Origin: Pseudoselenomonas ruminantium
GTDB taxonomy: Bacteria > Bacillota > Negativicutes > Selenomonadales > Selenomonadaceae
Direction of reading: 5' to 3'
DNA length: 64,000 nt
Assembly (NCBI GenBank): GCA_015058625.1
Contig: SVCA01000004.1
Coordinates: 124,001-188,000 of the forward strand
The notes below the pieces were generated by a model, which saw only the letters and a list, made by a program, of their open reading frames with translations, made no database searches and was not told where the DNA came from. This document shows, one piece after another, positions 16,601 through 23,725 of this stretch (positions within the stretch are counted from its first letter, which is position 1; each line of letters begins with the position of its first letter). Both the position numbers and the translations under genes were made by a program.

Positions 16601-16760
16601 TCCTGGGGCCAGATTGGAACTGGAATTTCTGGAGAATGACAACAATTCCGGCTGCTTTGAATCGGAATTTGAATGGGCGGGGAATTTATTCTCCCGGAAA
16701 AAGATACGCGCCTTCCAGAATCTCTATATCGAAAAATTCATTAGCATTGTCTTTGGTTAG
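13686..16760 (+). CDS. A-PCP-C nonribosomal peptide synthetase
   Basis: A 1024-residue, three-domain NRPS. The adenylation domain (about 25-540) has A3 YTSGSTGKPKG, A4 FSFDVSIVEE with the Asp that binds the amino group, A5 NVYGPTE, A7 YHSGDLA, A8 GRIDNQIKLRGFRIE and A10 NGKIDRKQL with its lysine. The carrier domain has GGDSLSS (S near 568). A condensation-type domain (about 630-1010) has HHLAMDG (HHxxxDG) near 745. There is no thioesterase or reductase. Reading the specificity pocket by hand gives about D-V-V-T-Y-V-V-M-G-K; I cannot name the substrate. The ATG at 13686 follows GAGGGGGG. A MATE exporter follows at 18 bases. Confidence 0.88.
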   Translation: MFNTFLAEQDKFNHTESIFPFVPVFVQIHQQALKTPDKIAVISAGRKMSYGELDMQSSRVANFLLQKINHLENSKDIIIGVALERSEYAYVAEQGILKAGAAFLPFVTSYPDERINFCLADANAPLLITSEALRQTRNFNGDYEVITIEELLASTDVSYPEAVNIAPDDLAYVIYTSGSTGKPKGVMIEQHSLANYVQRDEKSLEIMHYVREGRVSLALAAFSFDVSIVEEFVPLTNGCTVCIATEEEIHDPFLLAKLMQESGVNGITCTPTFLLSILNIPECAEALKNVDFYDVGAEAFPAGLFTKLRSLRQDSVIMNVYGPTECTMGCSAALMEEEGEIVVGGPMVNTKFYIVDQQGEFLPVGEKGELIICGDCVGRGYINLPDRTAKAFFTCNGLRAYHSGDLASWTEQGTIRIHGRIDNQIKLRGFRIELDEIEKVMAEFPQVDSCAVKVLNRSEKSDYLAGYFTAAPDTNPQIQDITDFMKNRLPEYMIPAVMLQVDSMPQTVNGKIDRKQLPYIAPVQSTENYVAPRNESEAYICKTFAEVLHLDEGTVSVEDDFFQLGGDSLSSMVLVSHLMDKGISSADVFSLRTVERLAALLDERSNAESLDAIDDYERQQPHKLSPMQLEMVDNQMMMPRTTMFNNMSYFFRFSRNIDSQKLQQAVIAAIHNHPALAMKIIFDDDNDMVQVYSPESLPEVKIEYMSDLEIIKLSHELIKPFKVFNAPLLNVRMFKSDRYTYLFFDVHHLAMDGSSLSIVLADIMRAYNGEALPRDYYCAYLANEEKIRESPQYEEDKAYFQTTYGGYDWCKIPEPDKDDTYHLEAEQRKVQLPFDEVDLAETEKRLHTSRSVIAIAAAIQALHEFSGKNDIMTNWIFNNRLGSYAANSVGMLIKNLPVGIHMDKIDSTSALLAEVKRQVTDGIAHSSYDYFVANDKPFLDDPMEVNYQLNINADELGELRPFYLPLPNPYSAPGARLELEFLENDNNSGCFESEFEWAGNLFSRKKIRAFQNLYIEKFISIVFG

Positions 16761-16778
16761 AGGTTTGGGGACAGGTTT

Positions 16779-18119
16779 ATGAACATCAAGTTATCGGACC
16801 ATTTTACCTATCAAAAACTGCTTCTCTTTGCTGCTCCGACCATAGGTACCGTGATGATTGCCATCACCTATGATGTGATTGACGGCTATTTTGTCTCCAA
16901 CTATATCGGCAAGACAGCATTTGCCGCGGTTAATCTCATCTATCCGTTTCAACTATTGCTTTCCATTGTGGGCTATATGTTCGGCACGGGCGGCAGTGCG
17001 CTGATTGCCTCAAAATTAGGCAACCATGAACCGGAACGGGCAAACCAGCTCTTTACCATGATAATCAAGACTGCCCTCTATTTAGGTATCGCTTTGGCTG
17101 TAGTCGGCTTTATCTTCCTGCCTGACATTGCCGTCCTAATTGGCGCTACACCTGATATTATGGTCTATGGCCTGCCTTATGGACGGACATTGTTCCTTTT
17201 CCTGCCCGTCATGATTGTCGGCTATGCATTTCAAAGCATATTAATTACGGCAGAAAAACCACAATTGGGCTTATATTTGTCGCTGGCCAATATGTTCAGC
17301 AATCTCATCTTTGACTATCTCTTTATTGTGGCCTTTGACTGGGGGATGGTGGGCGCAGCTGTAGCCACGGGAATTGGAGCCTGCCTGAATGGGATAATTC
17401 CCTGGGTTTACTTTTCACGCCCCAATTCCAGCAATCTGCAGTTCCAGCCATATAAACTGGAACTGCAGCCGCTATGGGCGGCATGCAGCAATGGCATGTC
17501 GGAAATGGTCGATGATATGTCCTATTCGTTGATTTTCGTATTTTACAATATCCAGTTATTGCGGTTTCTCGGCGAGGATGGTGTAGCTGCCTTTGGCGTA
17601 GTGATATTCATTGAAGGTATTTTCGCTGCCGTCTTCACCGGATTGGCCTTGGAGGCAAATTCAGTAGTAGGCTATCATTTTGGAGCAAAGAACTTTACAG
17701 AACTAAAAAGTCTCTTAAAAAAAGGAATCGTGCTCAATCTGACTTTTGGCTTGCTCATGTTCTTTACAGCCCGCTGGACAGCGTCCTATATTGCAGAACT
17801 TTATGTAGGCTATGATACGGCAGTCTGTACGCTGGCAGAACATGCCTTGTCTGTCTTTGCCTTCGCCTTCATCTTTCAGGGTTTTAACGTCTATGCCTCG
17901 GCTTACTTCACGGGCCTCAATAATGGCAAAATCTCCGGGATTATTGCGCTCATGCGCTCCTTTGTTATTCAGACACTGGCAATATTCGGCCTCCCACTGT
18001 TTATGGGAGCAGAGGGCTTATGGATATCCCAGGCGACAGCGGAATTTCTATCCGTCTTTTTGGCAGCAGGCCTGCTGTACAGATACCGCAAGAATTACTG
18101 CGGTGAAAGTTTGAAATAA
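16779..18119 (+). CDS. MATE-family efflux transporter
   Basis: A 446-residue inner-membrane protein with twelve predicted helices and the multidrug/polysaccharide exporter fold. Motifs typical of the family are FAAVNLIYPFQ, GTGGSALIASKLG and GVVIFIEGIF. It would export organic compounds in exchange for Na+ or H+. It starts 18 bases after the NRPS gene on the same strand, so the likely job is export of the NRPS product or self-protection; this pairing is an inference from position. Confidence 0.85.
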   Translation: MNIKLSDHFTYQKLLLFAAPTIGTVMIAITYDVIDGYFVSNYIGKTAFAAVNLIYPFQLLLSIVGYMFGTGGSALIASKLGNHEPERANQLFTMIIKTALYLGIALAVVGFIFLPDIAVLIGATPDIMVYGLPYGRTLFLFLPVMIVGYAFQSILITAEKPQLGLYLSLANMFSNLIFDYLFIVAFDWGMVGAAVATGIGACLNGIIPWVYFSRPNSSNLQFQPYKLELQPLWAACSNGMSEMVDDMSYSLIFVFYNIQLLRFLGEDGVAAFGVVIFIEGIFAAVFTGLALEANSVVGYHFGAKNFTELKSLLKKGIVLNLTFGLLMFFTARWTASYIAELYVGYDTAVCTLAEHALSVFAFAFIFQGFNVYASAYFTGLNNGKISGIIALMRSFVIQTLAIFGLPLFMGAEGLWISQATAEFLSVFLAAGLLYRYRKNYCGESLK

Positions 18120-18151
18120 TATAGTGGGTTTATATGGCAGGAGGTGCTGGC

Positions 18152-18454
18152 ATGAAGAAGGTGCGGATAACGGTTATGCGGAAGGCTTGCTACCCGGATT
18201 TAATGGAAAAGTATGAAAATCCCATCGAGCATGCCTGTGACATAGAGGAAGGCACTGTTTTCATCGCCAATGGCTGGCAAAGACCGGAGGGATTGTGCGA
18301 AAGTGCCTGGGAGACCATGTCGCCATTCGTAATGGGGCTGGCACATGGTGCAGAGAACTTCTACGATGGTTGGATGAAAAATCCTCGGTCAGCTATGATT
18401 TCCTGCAATGATGGCTTCCGTCCGGTAAGTTTTCTGCTAGAGGTGGTGGATTAG
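18152..18454 (+). CDS. TIGR04076-like protein
   Basis: A 100-residue protein. Typical features are an early MRKACYPDLMEKY, a central EEGTVFIANGWQRPEGLCESAW and a C-terminal ISCNDGFRPVSFLLE. This is the pattern of the TIGR04076 family of small cysteine-containing proteins of unknown role, common in anaerobic Firmicutes. The ATG at 18152 follows AGGAGGTG by 6 to 7 bases. It leads a run of genes that are partly decayed. Confidence 0.65.
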   Translation: MKKVRITVMRKACYPDLMEKYENPIEHACDIEEGTVFIANGWQRPEGLCESAWETMSPFVMGLAHGAENFYDGWMKNPRSAMISCNDGFRPVSFLLEVVD

Positions 18455-18610
18455 GATGACGGACCGCGGTTGCGATGGTGTGGCTTATAATCTTATAATA
18501 GCAATGGCGCATAGGTAATGAATGGCACCCGTTTTGGATGGGGCTGGTATTAGCTATACGGTCATATCCCCGTGGGAGACGGATAAGGTGTTGCTGGACT
18601 TGAAGATGAA
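18455..18610 (+). other. probable decayed coding sequence
   Basis: No intact gene is present. Short open pieces on the plus strand, including one ending DKVLLDLKMK just before the next frame, are cut by stops. Together with the three truncated genes that follow, this suggests loss of a former gene. Confidence 0.3.
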
Positions 18611-18886
18611 GTGAGGACTGGGTCATCTGGAGGGAAATACTACGGCGTGGCGGCGATGGCTCTGGGAAAGGGCGCCTACGCCATACATCAGAATGGCTGG
18701 CAGTATACTGCTGAAAACATCGACCGCCTGCTGATGGAGCGTCATATGGCGAAAAAAGCCAGACAATCAAAGAAGAAAGTGCATCTGAAAGGCCCAGATA
18801 AGCGCACCAGGGCAGATAATGAGAAGTTTGCAGATGAGCTGGCTCGTCTGTTGGAGATGTCGAGGAATAATGATGGATTGGTTTAA
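18611..18886 (+). CDS. hypothetical protein or gene remnant
   Basis: A 91-residue frame with a GTG start and no ribosome site of note. YYGVAAMALGKGAYAI and YTAENIDRLLMERH look protein-like, and the tail is strongly basic. It overlaps the next gene by 17 bases. The weak start and the decayed neighbourhood make a C-terminal remnant likely. I do not recognise it. Confidence 0.4.
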   Translation: MRTGSSGGKYYGVAAMALGKGAYAIHQNGWQYTAENIDRLLMERHMAKKARQSKKKVHLKGPDKRTRADNEKFADELARLLEMSRNNDGLV

Positions 18887-19487
18887 ACTGGAAATATACA
18901 TACCGGAATCTCATTTCTCAATGCTGCAAAGGGCACTGCAGTCAGTGGAGGCCGGGCATATTGGCAATTACGACAGTTGCTTGTCTTACTCTCGTGTCAA
19001 GGGTACATGGAGACCGCTTCAGGGAGCCAGCCCGTATAATGGAACTGAAGGCACAATAAGTGAGGCAGAGGAACTCAAGGTAGAGGTCAATGTCAGCAGA
19101 GACAAGCTGAACAGCACCTTACGGGCTATAAGAACTGTCCATCCCTATGAAGCCCCCGTCATAAATGTCATCCCACTATGTGCGACTAGGGAGGAAGCGT
19201 TGATGGAAGAAACAAAAGAAATTCAGGAGCAGCGGCGATTGCTCGGTGCCAAGTATCGCAGGGCAATACCGCAAAGTGAAGAAGTGTGGCATCACTTCAA
19301 AGGAAAAGAGTATAAAGTCTTGGCGTGTCCTGTCATGCACACAGAGTCGCAGGAGATTTACTGCGTGTATCAGGCACTTTATGGCAGCTATGGTATATAC
19401 TGTCGGCCACTGGATATGTTCATGAGCGAGGTTGACCACGAGAAATACCCGCAAGCAGGGCAGAAATATCGGTTTGAGAAAAAATGA
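18870..19487 (+). CDS. YqfO-like domain fused to DUF1653 domain
   Basis: A 205-residue two-domain protein. Residues 1-100 match the ferredoxin-like (PII/CutA-like) insert domain of the YqfO/NIF3 family: IPESHFSMLQRALQ, GNYDSCLSY, TIRTVHPYEAPV-type end. Residues about 130-205 match DUF1653: VWHHFKGKEYKVLA, YQALYGSYGIYCRPLDMF and the end YRFEKK. Both domains normally occur as short stand-alone proteins of unknown function. The start is at 18870 or the adjacent ATG at 18873, 4-7 bases after GAGG. It joins directly to a Sir2 remnant, which suggests a deletion next to it. Confidence 0.7.
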   Translation: MMDWFKLEIYIPESHFSMLQRALQSVEAGHIGNYDSCLSYSRVKGTWRPLQGASPYNGTEGTISEAEELKVEVNVSRDKLNSTLRAIRTVHPYEAPVINVIPLCATREEALMEETKEIQEQRRLLGAKYRRAIPQSEEVWHHFKGKEYKVLACPVMHTESQEIYCVYQALYGSYGIYCRPLDMFMSEVDHEKYPQAGQKYRFEKK

Positions 19488-19683
19488 CTGTACCATGATT
19501 GTAGGCGGTACTTCATTGGCTGTGTATCCAGCGGCAGGGCTATTGGATTATTTTCGGGGCGATAATCTGGTGATTATCAATAAAACTGCTACCAAGGCAG
19601 ATATGAGTGCTAATCTGGTCATTCGGGAACCAATAGGCAAGGTGCTGAGTGCAGCGGTTAGGAAAAACGGAGGTGCGGTATGA
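19488..19683 (+). pseudogene. C-terminal remnant of a Sir2-family deacylase
   Basis: The frame reads CTMIVGGTSLAVYPAAGLL then DYFRGDNLVIINKTAT and ends near EPIGKVLSA. This is the C-terminal quarter of a sirtuin: the IVGGTSL.VYPA segment binds NAD and the INK.AT segment closes the Rossmann fold. The catalytic HG motif, zinc ribbon and N-terminal GAGIS are missing. Similarity begins immediately after the stop of the preceding gene. An ATG at 19495 could start a 62-residue peptide. The stop overlaps the macrodomain start (ATGA), the kind of coupling seen in intact Sir2-macrodomain pairs. Confidence 0.7.
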
Positions 19684-20195
19684 CCATAATCAGAACTGAG
19701 TTAGGAGACATTACAGCAAAGCATTATGCCGATGCCATTGTCAATGCCGCCAATGAGAGCCTGCTTGGCGGCGGTGGCGTAGATGGAGCAATACATCGAG
19801 CCGCAGGGCCGGAACTTTTAGCAGAGTGCCAGACGCTTGGTGGCTGCAAGACGGGGCAGGCTAAAATCACAAAAGCATACAGACTCCCCTGCAATCATAT
19901 CATCCATACTGTGGGGCCGGTATGGCATGGCGGAAAACACGGTGAAGCAGAACTACTGGCTGGCTGCTATCGTCACTCACTGGAGCTGGCCATAGAGAGA
20001 GGCATCCGCAGCGTGGCTTTTCCATCAATATCGACGGGGGTGTACGCCTATCCCGTGCAACAGGCAGCGGAGATTGCCATTGGGGCGGTCAGAGAAGTCG
20101 TAAAGGAGTGCCCTAAGGCATTTGACGAAATCCTGTGGGTATTGTTCGATGAGCGGACAAAGCTGGTGTATGATGGAGCATTACAGAAATGCTGA
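19680..20195 (+). CDS. macrodomain protein, O-acetyl-ADP-ribose deacetylase-like
   Basis: A 171-residue YmdB/MacroD-type macrodomain. It has the conserved [21 protein letters not shown]-like ADP-ribose loop in two parts ([12 protein letters not shown] and [10 protein letters not shown]), IIHTVGPVW, and the second loop [10 protein letters not shown]. Such enzymes release ADP-ribose from O-acetyl-ADP-ribose or from acidic residues. The truncated Sir2 gene upstream suggests the pair once formed an NAD-dependent module; the macrodomain gene itself looks intact. The window also holds a putative ADP-ribosyltransferase-like gene (6772-7491), though 12 kb away. Confidence 0.88.
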   Translation: MTIIRTELGDITAKHYADAIVNAANESLLGGGGVDGAIHRAAGPELLAECQTLGGCKTGQAKITKAYRLPCNHIIHTVGPVWHGGKHGEAELLAGCYRHSLELAIERGIRSVAFPSISTGVYAYPVQQAAEIAIGAVREVVKECPKAFDEILWVLFDERTKLVYDGALQKC

Positions 20196-20389
20196 CCTCA
20201 AAACAAATTTATGACAGACTCATAACCGCCTATGGCCAGCCGGATTGGTGGCCCGGTACCCCTTACGCCATCATGGTTATGGCTATACTGGTGCAGAATA
20301 CTGCTTGGAGCAATGTGGAAAATACGGTGACTGAGATTGGGGAGCGGCTGACACCAAAGTATATCAACAGCTTGACGGAGGAAGAATAG
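20189..20389 (+). pseudogene. N-terminal remnant of an endonuclease III-like protein
   Basis: A 66-residue frame: IYDRLITAYG..DWWPG, AIMVMAILVQNTAWSNVE. This is the first part of an HhH-GPD base-excision glycosylase (endonuclease III-related), whose usual length is over 200 residues. It ends in a stop after LTEEE, before the helix-hairpin-helix and the catalytic Lys/Asp. It overlaps the macrodomain gene by 7 bases. A terminator hairpin follows at once, so the rest of the gene has been deleted. Confidence 0.68.
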
Positions 20390-20399
20390 GGTAGCAGAT

Positions 20400-20430
20400 G
20401 GCACGGGCAAAGTCCCGTGCCAATTTTCTT
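20400..20430 (+). terminator. terminator after the decayed cluster
   Basis: GGCACGGG (20400-20407) and CCCGTGCC (20414-20421) pair, then AATTTTCTT follows. Confidence 0.82.
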
Positions 20431-20483
20431 GTCTTAACTTCTTATTTTATGGTAAAATGATTGTTATGTGATTAACAAGATTA

Positions 20484-21722
20484 ATGGAGTGTATGTTTTT
20501 GAGACGAAGAATCGCCTGTAAAGCAGTCACAGCATTCATGCTGGGAGCTGCTGGTTTTATGATAAATTTGCCGCAGAGTCCGTCTGCTTTTGCCGAGGTG
20601 CAGGATAAGGTCTACGTTCAGCCAGAGCGGCCGAATATTCCGGGACTTGTGGTAAGTCCTGCCGACCCATTGCAAAAGCTGACGGCCCGTTCTGCCATTG
20701 TGATGGACACGGTGACGGGACAGATTCTCTACGAGCGGGATATTGATGCCCGCCGTTATCCTGCCAGCACCACAAAGATGATGACGCTGATTGTGGCCTT
20801 GGAGCATGGCAAGCTGGACGATATCGTTACCGTCAGCAAGAATGCCGAAGGGGTGGAAGGTTCCACGCTCTGGCTGGTGCAGGGGGATAAGATTCCTCTG
20901 GGCGAGCTTTTGACCGGCATGATGATGCATTCCGGCAATGATGCCACCGTGGCGGTAGCCGAACATATCGCAGGCTCTGTGCCCGCCTTTGTGCGCATGA
21001 TGAATGACAAGGCCGAGGAACTTGGGGCTAACAGCACCCATTTCATGAACCCCAACGGCCTGCCGGATGAAAAGCATTACACCACGGCTTATGATTTGGC
21101 AAAAATCGCTGCTTATGGCTACAGCCTGCCTCATTTCGAGGAAATCGTGGGCAAGCAGGAAGCGCTCTATGACTGGGTAAAAGACCCGGCCAAGAAACTG
21201 CGCAACGAAAATCAGATGCTCTGGCTCTATCGCGGGGCCAATGGCGTCAAGACGGGCTACACGGATGCGGCAGGCCGCTGTCTTGTATCTGCCGCCCGCC
21301 GGGACGGTATGCAGCTCGTAGCGGTGGTGCTGGACAGCTACTATATGTGGAACGATTCCATTGCCTTGCTCGACTACGGCTTCCAGAATGCCCATCCCAA
21401 GACTTTGGTCAAGAAGGGCGAAGTGGTGGCCAAAGTAGATGTGGCCGATGGCAACCATGATGAATTGGAACTTGTCGCCGCTGAATCCTTGGTCGCCGTG
21501 GAAAAGACCGGCGAAACGGCCAAGGTGGAGCGCAAGGTGGAAGTACCGCGTGAAGTTGCCGCTCCGATTAAAAAGGGCGATGTCATCGGCAAGGTAGTTT
21601 GCTATTATGATGGCAAAGCCCAGGGTTCCATCTATCTTTTGGCCGCTCAGGATGTGGAATATTATTCCTTCTGGGACAATCTCTTAAAAACGCTGCGTGA
21701 TTTCTGGAAAGGACTGTTCTGA
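20484..21722 (+). CDS. D-alanyl-D-alanine carboxypeptidase (DacF-like)
   Basis: A 412-residue penicillin-binding protein of the S11 family that trims the terminal D-Ala of peptidoglycan stem peptides at the outer face of the inner membrane. A signal peptide (AVTAFMLGAAGFMINL, cleavage near SAFA) leads it. The catalytic motifs are STTK (SxxK), SGN in MMHSGND and KTG in GVKTGYTD. The C-terminal third is the PBP5 beta domain, and an amphipathic helix (DNLLKTLRDFWKGLF) anchors it to the membrane. Starts at 20484, 20493 or a TTG at 20499 are possible. The stop overlaps rluB, and the gene opens a long operon. Confidence 0.9.
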   Translation: MECMFLRRRIACKAVTAFMLGAAGFMINLPQSPSAFAEVQDKVYVQPERPNIPGLVVSPADPLQKLTARSAIVMDTVTGQILYERDIDARRYPASTTKMMTLIVALEHGKLDDIVTVSKNAEGVEGSTLWLVQGDKIPLGELLTGMMMHSGNDATVAVAEHIAGSVPAFVRMMNDKAEELGANSTHFMNPNGLPDEKHYTTAYDLAKIAAYGYSLPHFEEIVGKQEALYDWVKDPAKKLRNENQMLWLYRGANGVKTGYTDAAGRCLVSAARRDGMQLVAVVLDSYYMWNDSIALLDYGFQNAHPKTLVKKGEVVAKVDVADGNHDELELVAAESLVAVEKTGETAKVERKVEVPREVAAPIKKGDVIGKVVCYYDGKAQGSIYLLAAQDVEYYSFWDNLLKTLRDFWKGLF

Positions 21723-22453
21723 TGGAAGAACGCTTGCAAAAAATTATCGCCAAAGCGGGAATTGCTTCCCGGCGGGCGGCAGAGGGGCTAATCCTTGCAG
21801 GACGGGTCACCGTTGACGGCAAGACCATCACTGAGTTAGGCGGTAAGTACGACAGCAGCCGCCAGCGCATCTGTGTGGACGGCAAGCCTTTGACCTTTGC
21901 TGAGGAAAAAGTCTACTTCCTGCTCAATAAGCCCAAAGGCTATCTTTCCACGGCCAAGGACGAGCGCGGGCGGCGCACGGTGCTGGACTTATTGCCCGAG
22001 GTCAAAGAGCGGGTTTATCCCTTAGGGCGTCTGGACAACAACACCGAAGGGCTGCTCCTGATTTCCAATGACGGCAATCTGATGAACGGCCTGCTGCATC
22101 CCCGCTACAAGGTCAATAAGACATACATTGCCAGAGTCGCGCCCATTCCCACAGAAAGTGCTTTGGACAAATTACGCCAGGGCATTAAGCTCGAAGACGG
22201 GCTCACGGCTCCGGCTGTAGTAAAGCGATTGGACACCGCCGAAGATGAAGCCAAGGTGGAAATCACCATCCATGAGGGCCGCAACCGACAGGTACGCCGA
22301 ATGTTTGCCGCAATCGGCTCTGATGTGCGAGCTTTGAAGCGGGTCAAATTCGCCTCTCTTACCTTAGCAGGAGTCAAGCGCGGCCACTATCGGCCTTTGA
22401 CCGATGCCGAAGTAGCAGAACTCTATCGTATAGCAGGTTTAGAACAATCATGA
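21722..22453 (+). CDS. rluB: RluB/RsuA-family rRNA pseudouridine synthase
   Basis: A 243-residue enzyme that isomerises a uridine in rRNA. An N-terminal S4 RNA-binding domain (RLQKIIAKAGIASRR, GRVTVDGK) is followed by the catalytic domain with GRLDNNTEGLLL, where the Asp is the nucleophile, and HEGRNRQVRRMF. It overlaps both the preceding and following genes by 1-4 bases, showing translational coupling. Within the family the large-subunit enzyme RluB is the most likely member; assignment to RsuA is possible. Confidence 0.87.
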   Translation: MEERLQKIIAKAGIASRRAAEGLILAGRVTVDGKTITELGGKYDSSRQRICVDGKPLTFAEEKVYFLLNKPKGYLSTAKDERGRRTVLDLLPEVKERVYPLGRLDNNTEGLLLISNDGNLMNGLLHPRYKVNKTYIARVAPIPTESALDKLRQGIKLEDGLTAPAVVKRLDTAEDEAKVEITIHEGRNRQVRRMFAAIGSDVRALKRVKFASLTLAGVKRGHYRPLTDAEVAELYRIAGLEQS

Positions 22454-23691
22454 AAAAAATCATTGTAATCGGTGCCGGCCCCGCAGGCATGATGGCAGCC
22501 ATCAAGGCGGCGGAGAACGGCGCTGATGTTACCATACTCGAAAAAATGAAGCGCCCCGGCAAGAAGATGCTGATTACCGGCAAGGGCCGCTGCAATATCA
22601 CCAATGCCGCCACCGTGCCCGAAATCATCAAGAATATTCACGGCAATGGCAAATTCCTCAACAGCTCCATGCGAGCCTATGACAATGAGGATGTTATCTA
22701 CTTCTTCGAATCACAGGGCGTACCGACCAAGGTAGAACGCGGCCAGCGGGTTTTTCCCGTCAGCGACAAGGCCCAGGATGTCGTGGATGCCATGGTGCAT
22801 AAGCTCCATGAACTAGACGTAAAAATCGAAACCGACAGCCCGGTCAGCGAGATTCTCGCTCAGGATGGGGAAATAAAGGCCGTGAAATTGCAGAGTGGTG
22901 CCAGCTTCAAAGCCGATGCCGTAATCCTCTGCACCGGTGGGGCATCTTACCCCGGCACCGGCTCCACAGGGGACGGCTATAAGATGGCGCAGAAGCTTGG
23001 CCATACGCTGGTGGATATCCGCCCGTCCTTGGTACCGCTGGAAACAGAGGAGGACTGGGTAAAATCCGTACAGGGCCTTTCCCTGCGCAATGTAAAGGCC
23101 ACACTCTTAGTAGACGGTGAGAAAAAGACGGATATGTTCGGGGAAATGATGTTTACCCATTTCGGCGTGACCGGCCCCATCATCCTGTCCCTAAGCCGGG
23201 CGGCTACCGAGGCACTAGTCAATGATTCCTTTGTGGAACTGGAGCTCAACCTGAAGCCTGCATTAACTGAAGATGTGTTAGATGCCCGCCTGCAGCGGGA
23301 TTTTACCAAGTATCAGCGCAAGCAGCTGGGTAATGCCATGGTGGATTTACTGCCGCATAAGCTCATTGAGCCGGTACTCGATGCTGCTTTCCTCGAAATG
23401 GATAAGCCTGTGCATCAGATAACAGTGGAAGAACGCCACCGTTTAGGGCATACCTTGCAACACCTGCCCTTAACCATAACGAAAGCAAGACCGATTGCCG
23501 AAGCCATTGTGACGGCAGGCGGGATTTCCGTCAAGGAAATCAATCCCAAGACCATGGAATCAAAACTCGTCAAAGGCTTGTACTTTGCCGGCGAAGTGGT
23601 GGATGTGGACGCCTATACCGGCGGCTACAACCTGCAGGCGGCCTTTTCCATGGGCGCAGCCGCTGGCAACTGGAGTGTGTGGAACGATTAA
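22450..23691 (+). CDS. NAD(P)/FAD-dependent oxidoreductase, HI0933/YhiN family
   Basis: A 413-residue flavoprotein. The N-terminal IIVIGAGPAGMMAA is the FAD Rossmann motif. GKKMLITGKGRCNITN is the HI0933 signature. GGASYPGTGSTGDGY and the end LYFAGEVVDVDAYTGGYN complete the family pattern. The substrate is unknown; the family is conserved next to rRNA modification and cell-wall genes. It overlaps rluB by 4 bases. Confidence 0.87.
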   Translation: MKKIIVIGAGPAGMMAAIKAAENGADVTILEKMKRPGKKMLITGKGRCNITNAATVPEIIKNIHGNGKFLNSSMRAYDNEDVIYFFESQGVPTKVERGQRVFPVSDKAQDVVDAMVHKLHELDVKIETDSPVSEILAQDGEIKAVKLQSGASFKADAVILCTGGASYPGTGSTGDGYKMAQKLGHTLVDIRPSLVPLETEEDWVKSVQGLSLRNVKATLLVDGEKKTDMFGEMMFTHFGVTGPIILSLSRAATEALVNDSFVELELNLKPALTEDVLDARLQRDFTKYQRKQLGNAMVDLLPHKLIEPVLDAAFLEMDKPVHQITVEERHRLGHTLQHLPLTITKARPIAEAIVTAGGISVKEINPKTMESKLVKGLYFAGEVVDVDAYTGGYNLQAAFSMGAAAGNWSVWND

Positions 23692-23725
23692 TCATATATA
23701 CCTATAAAACAAAGGGGTTGTCTGA

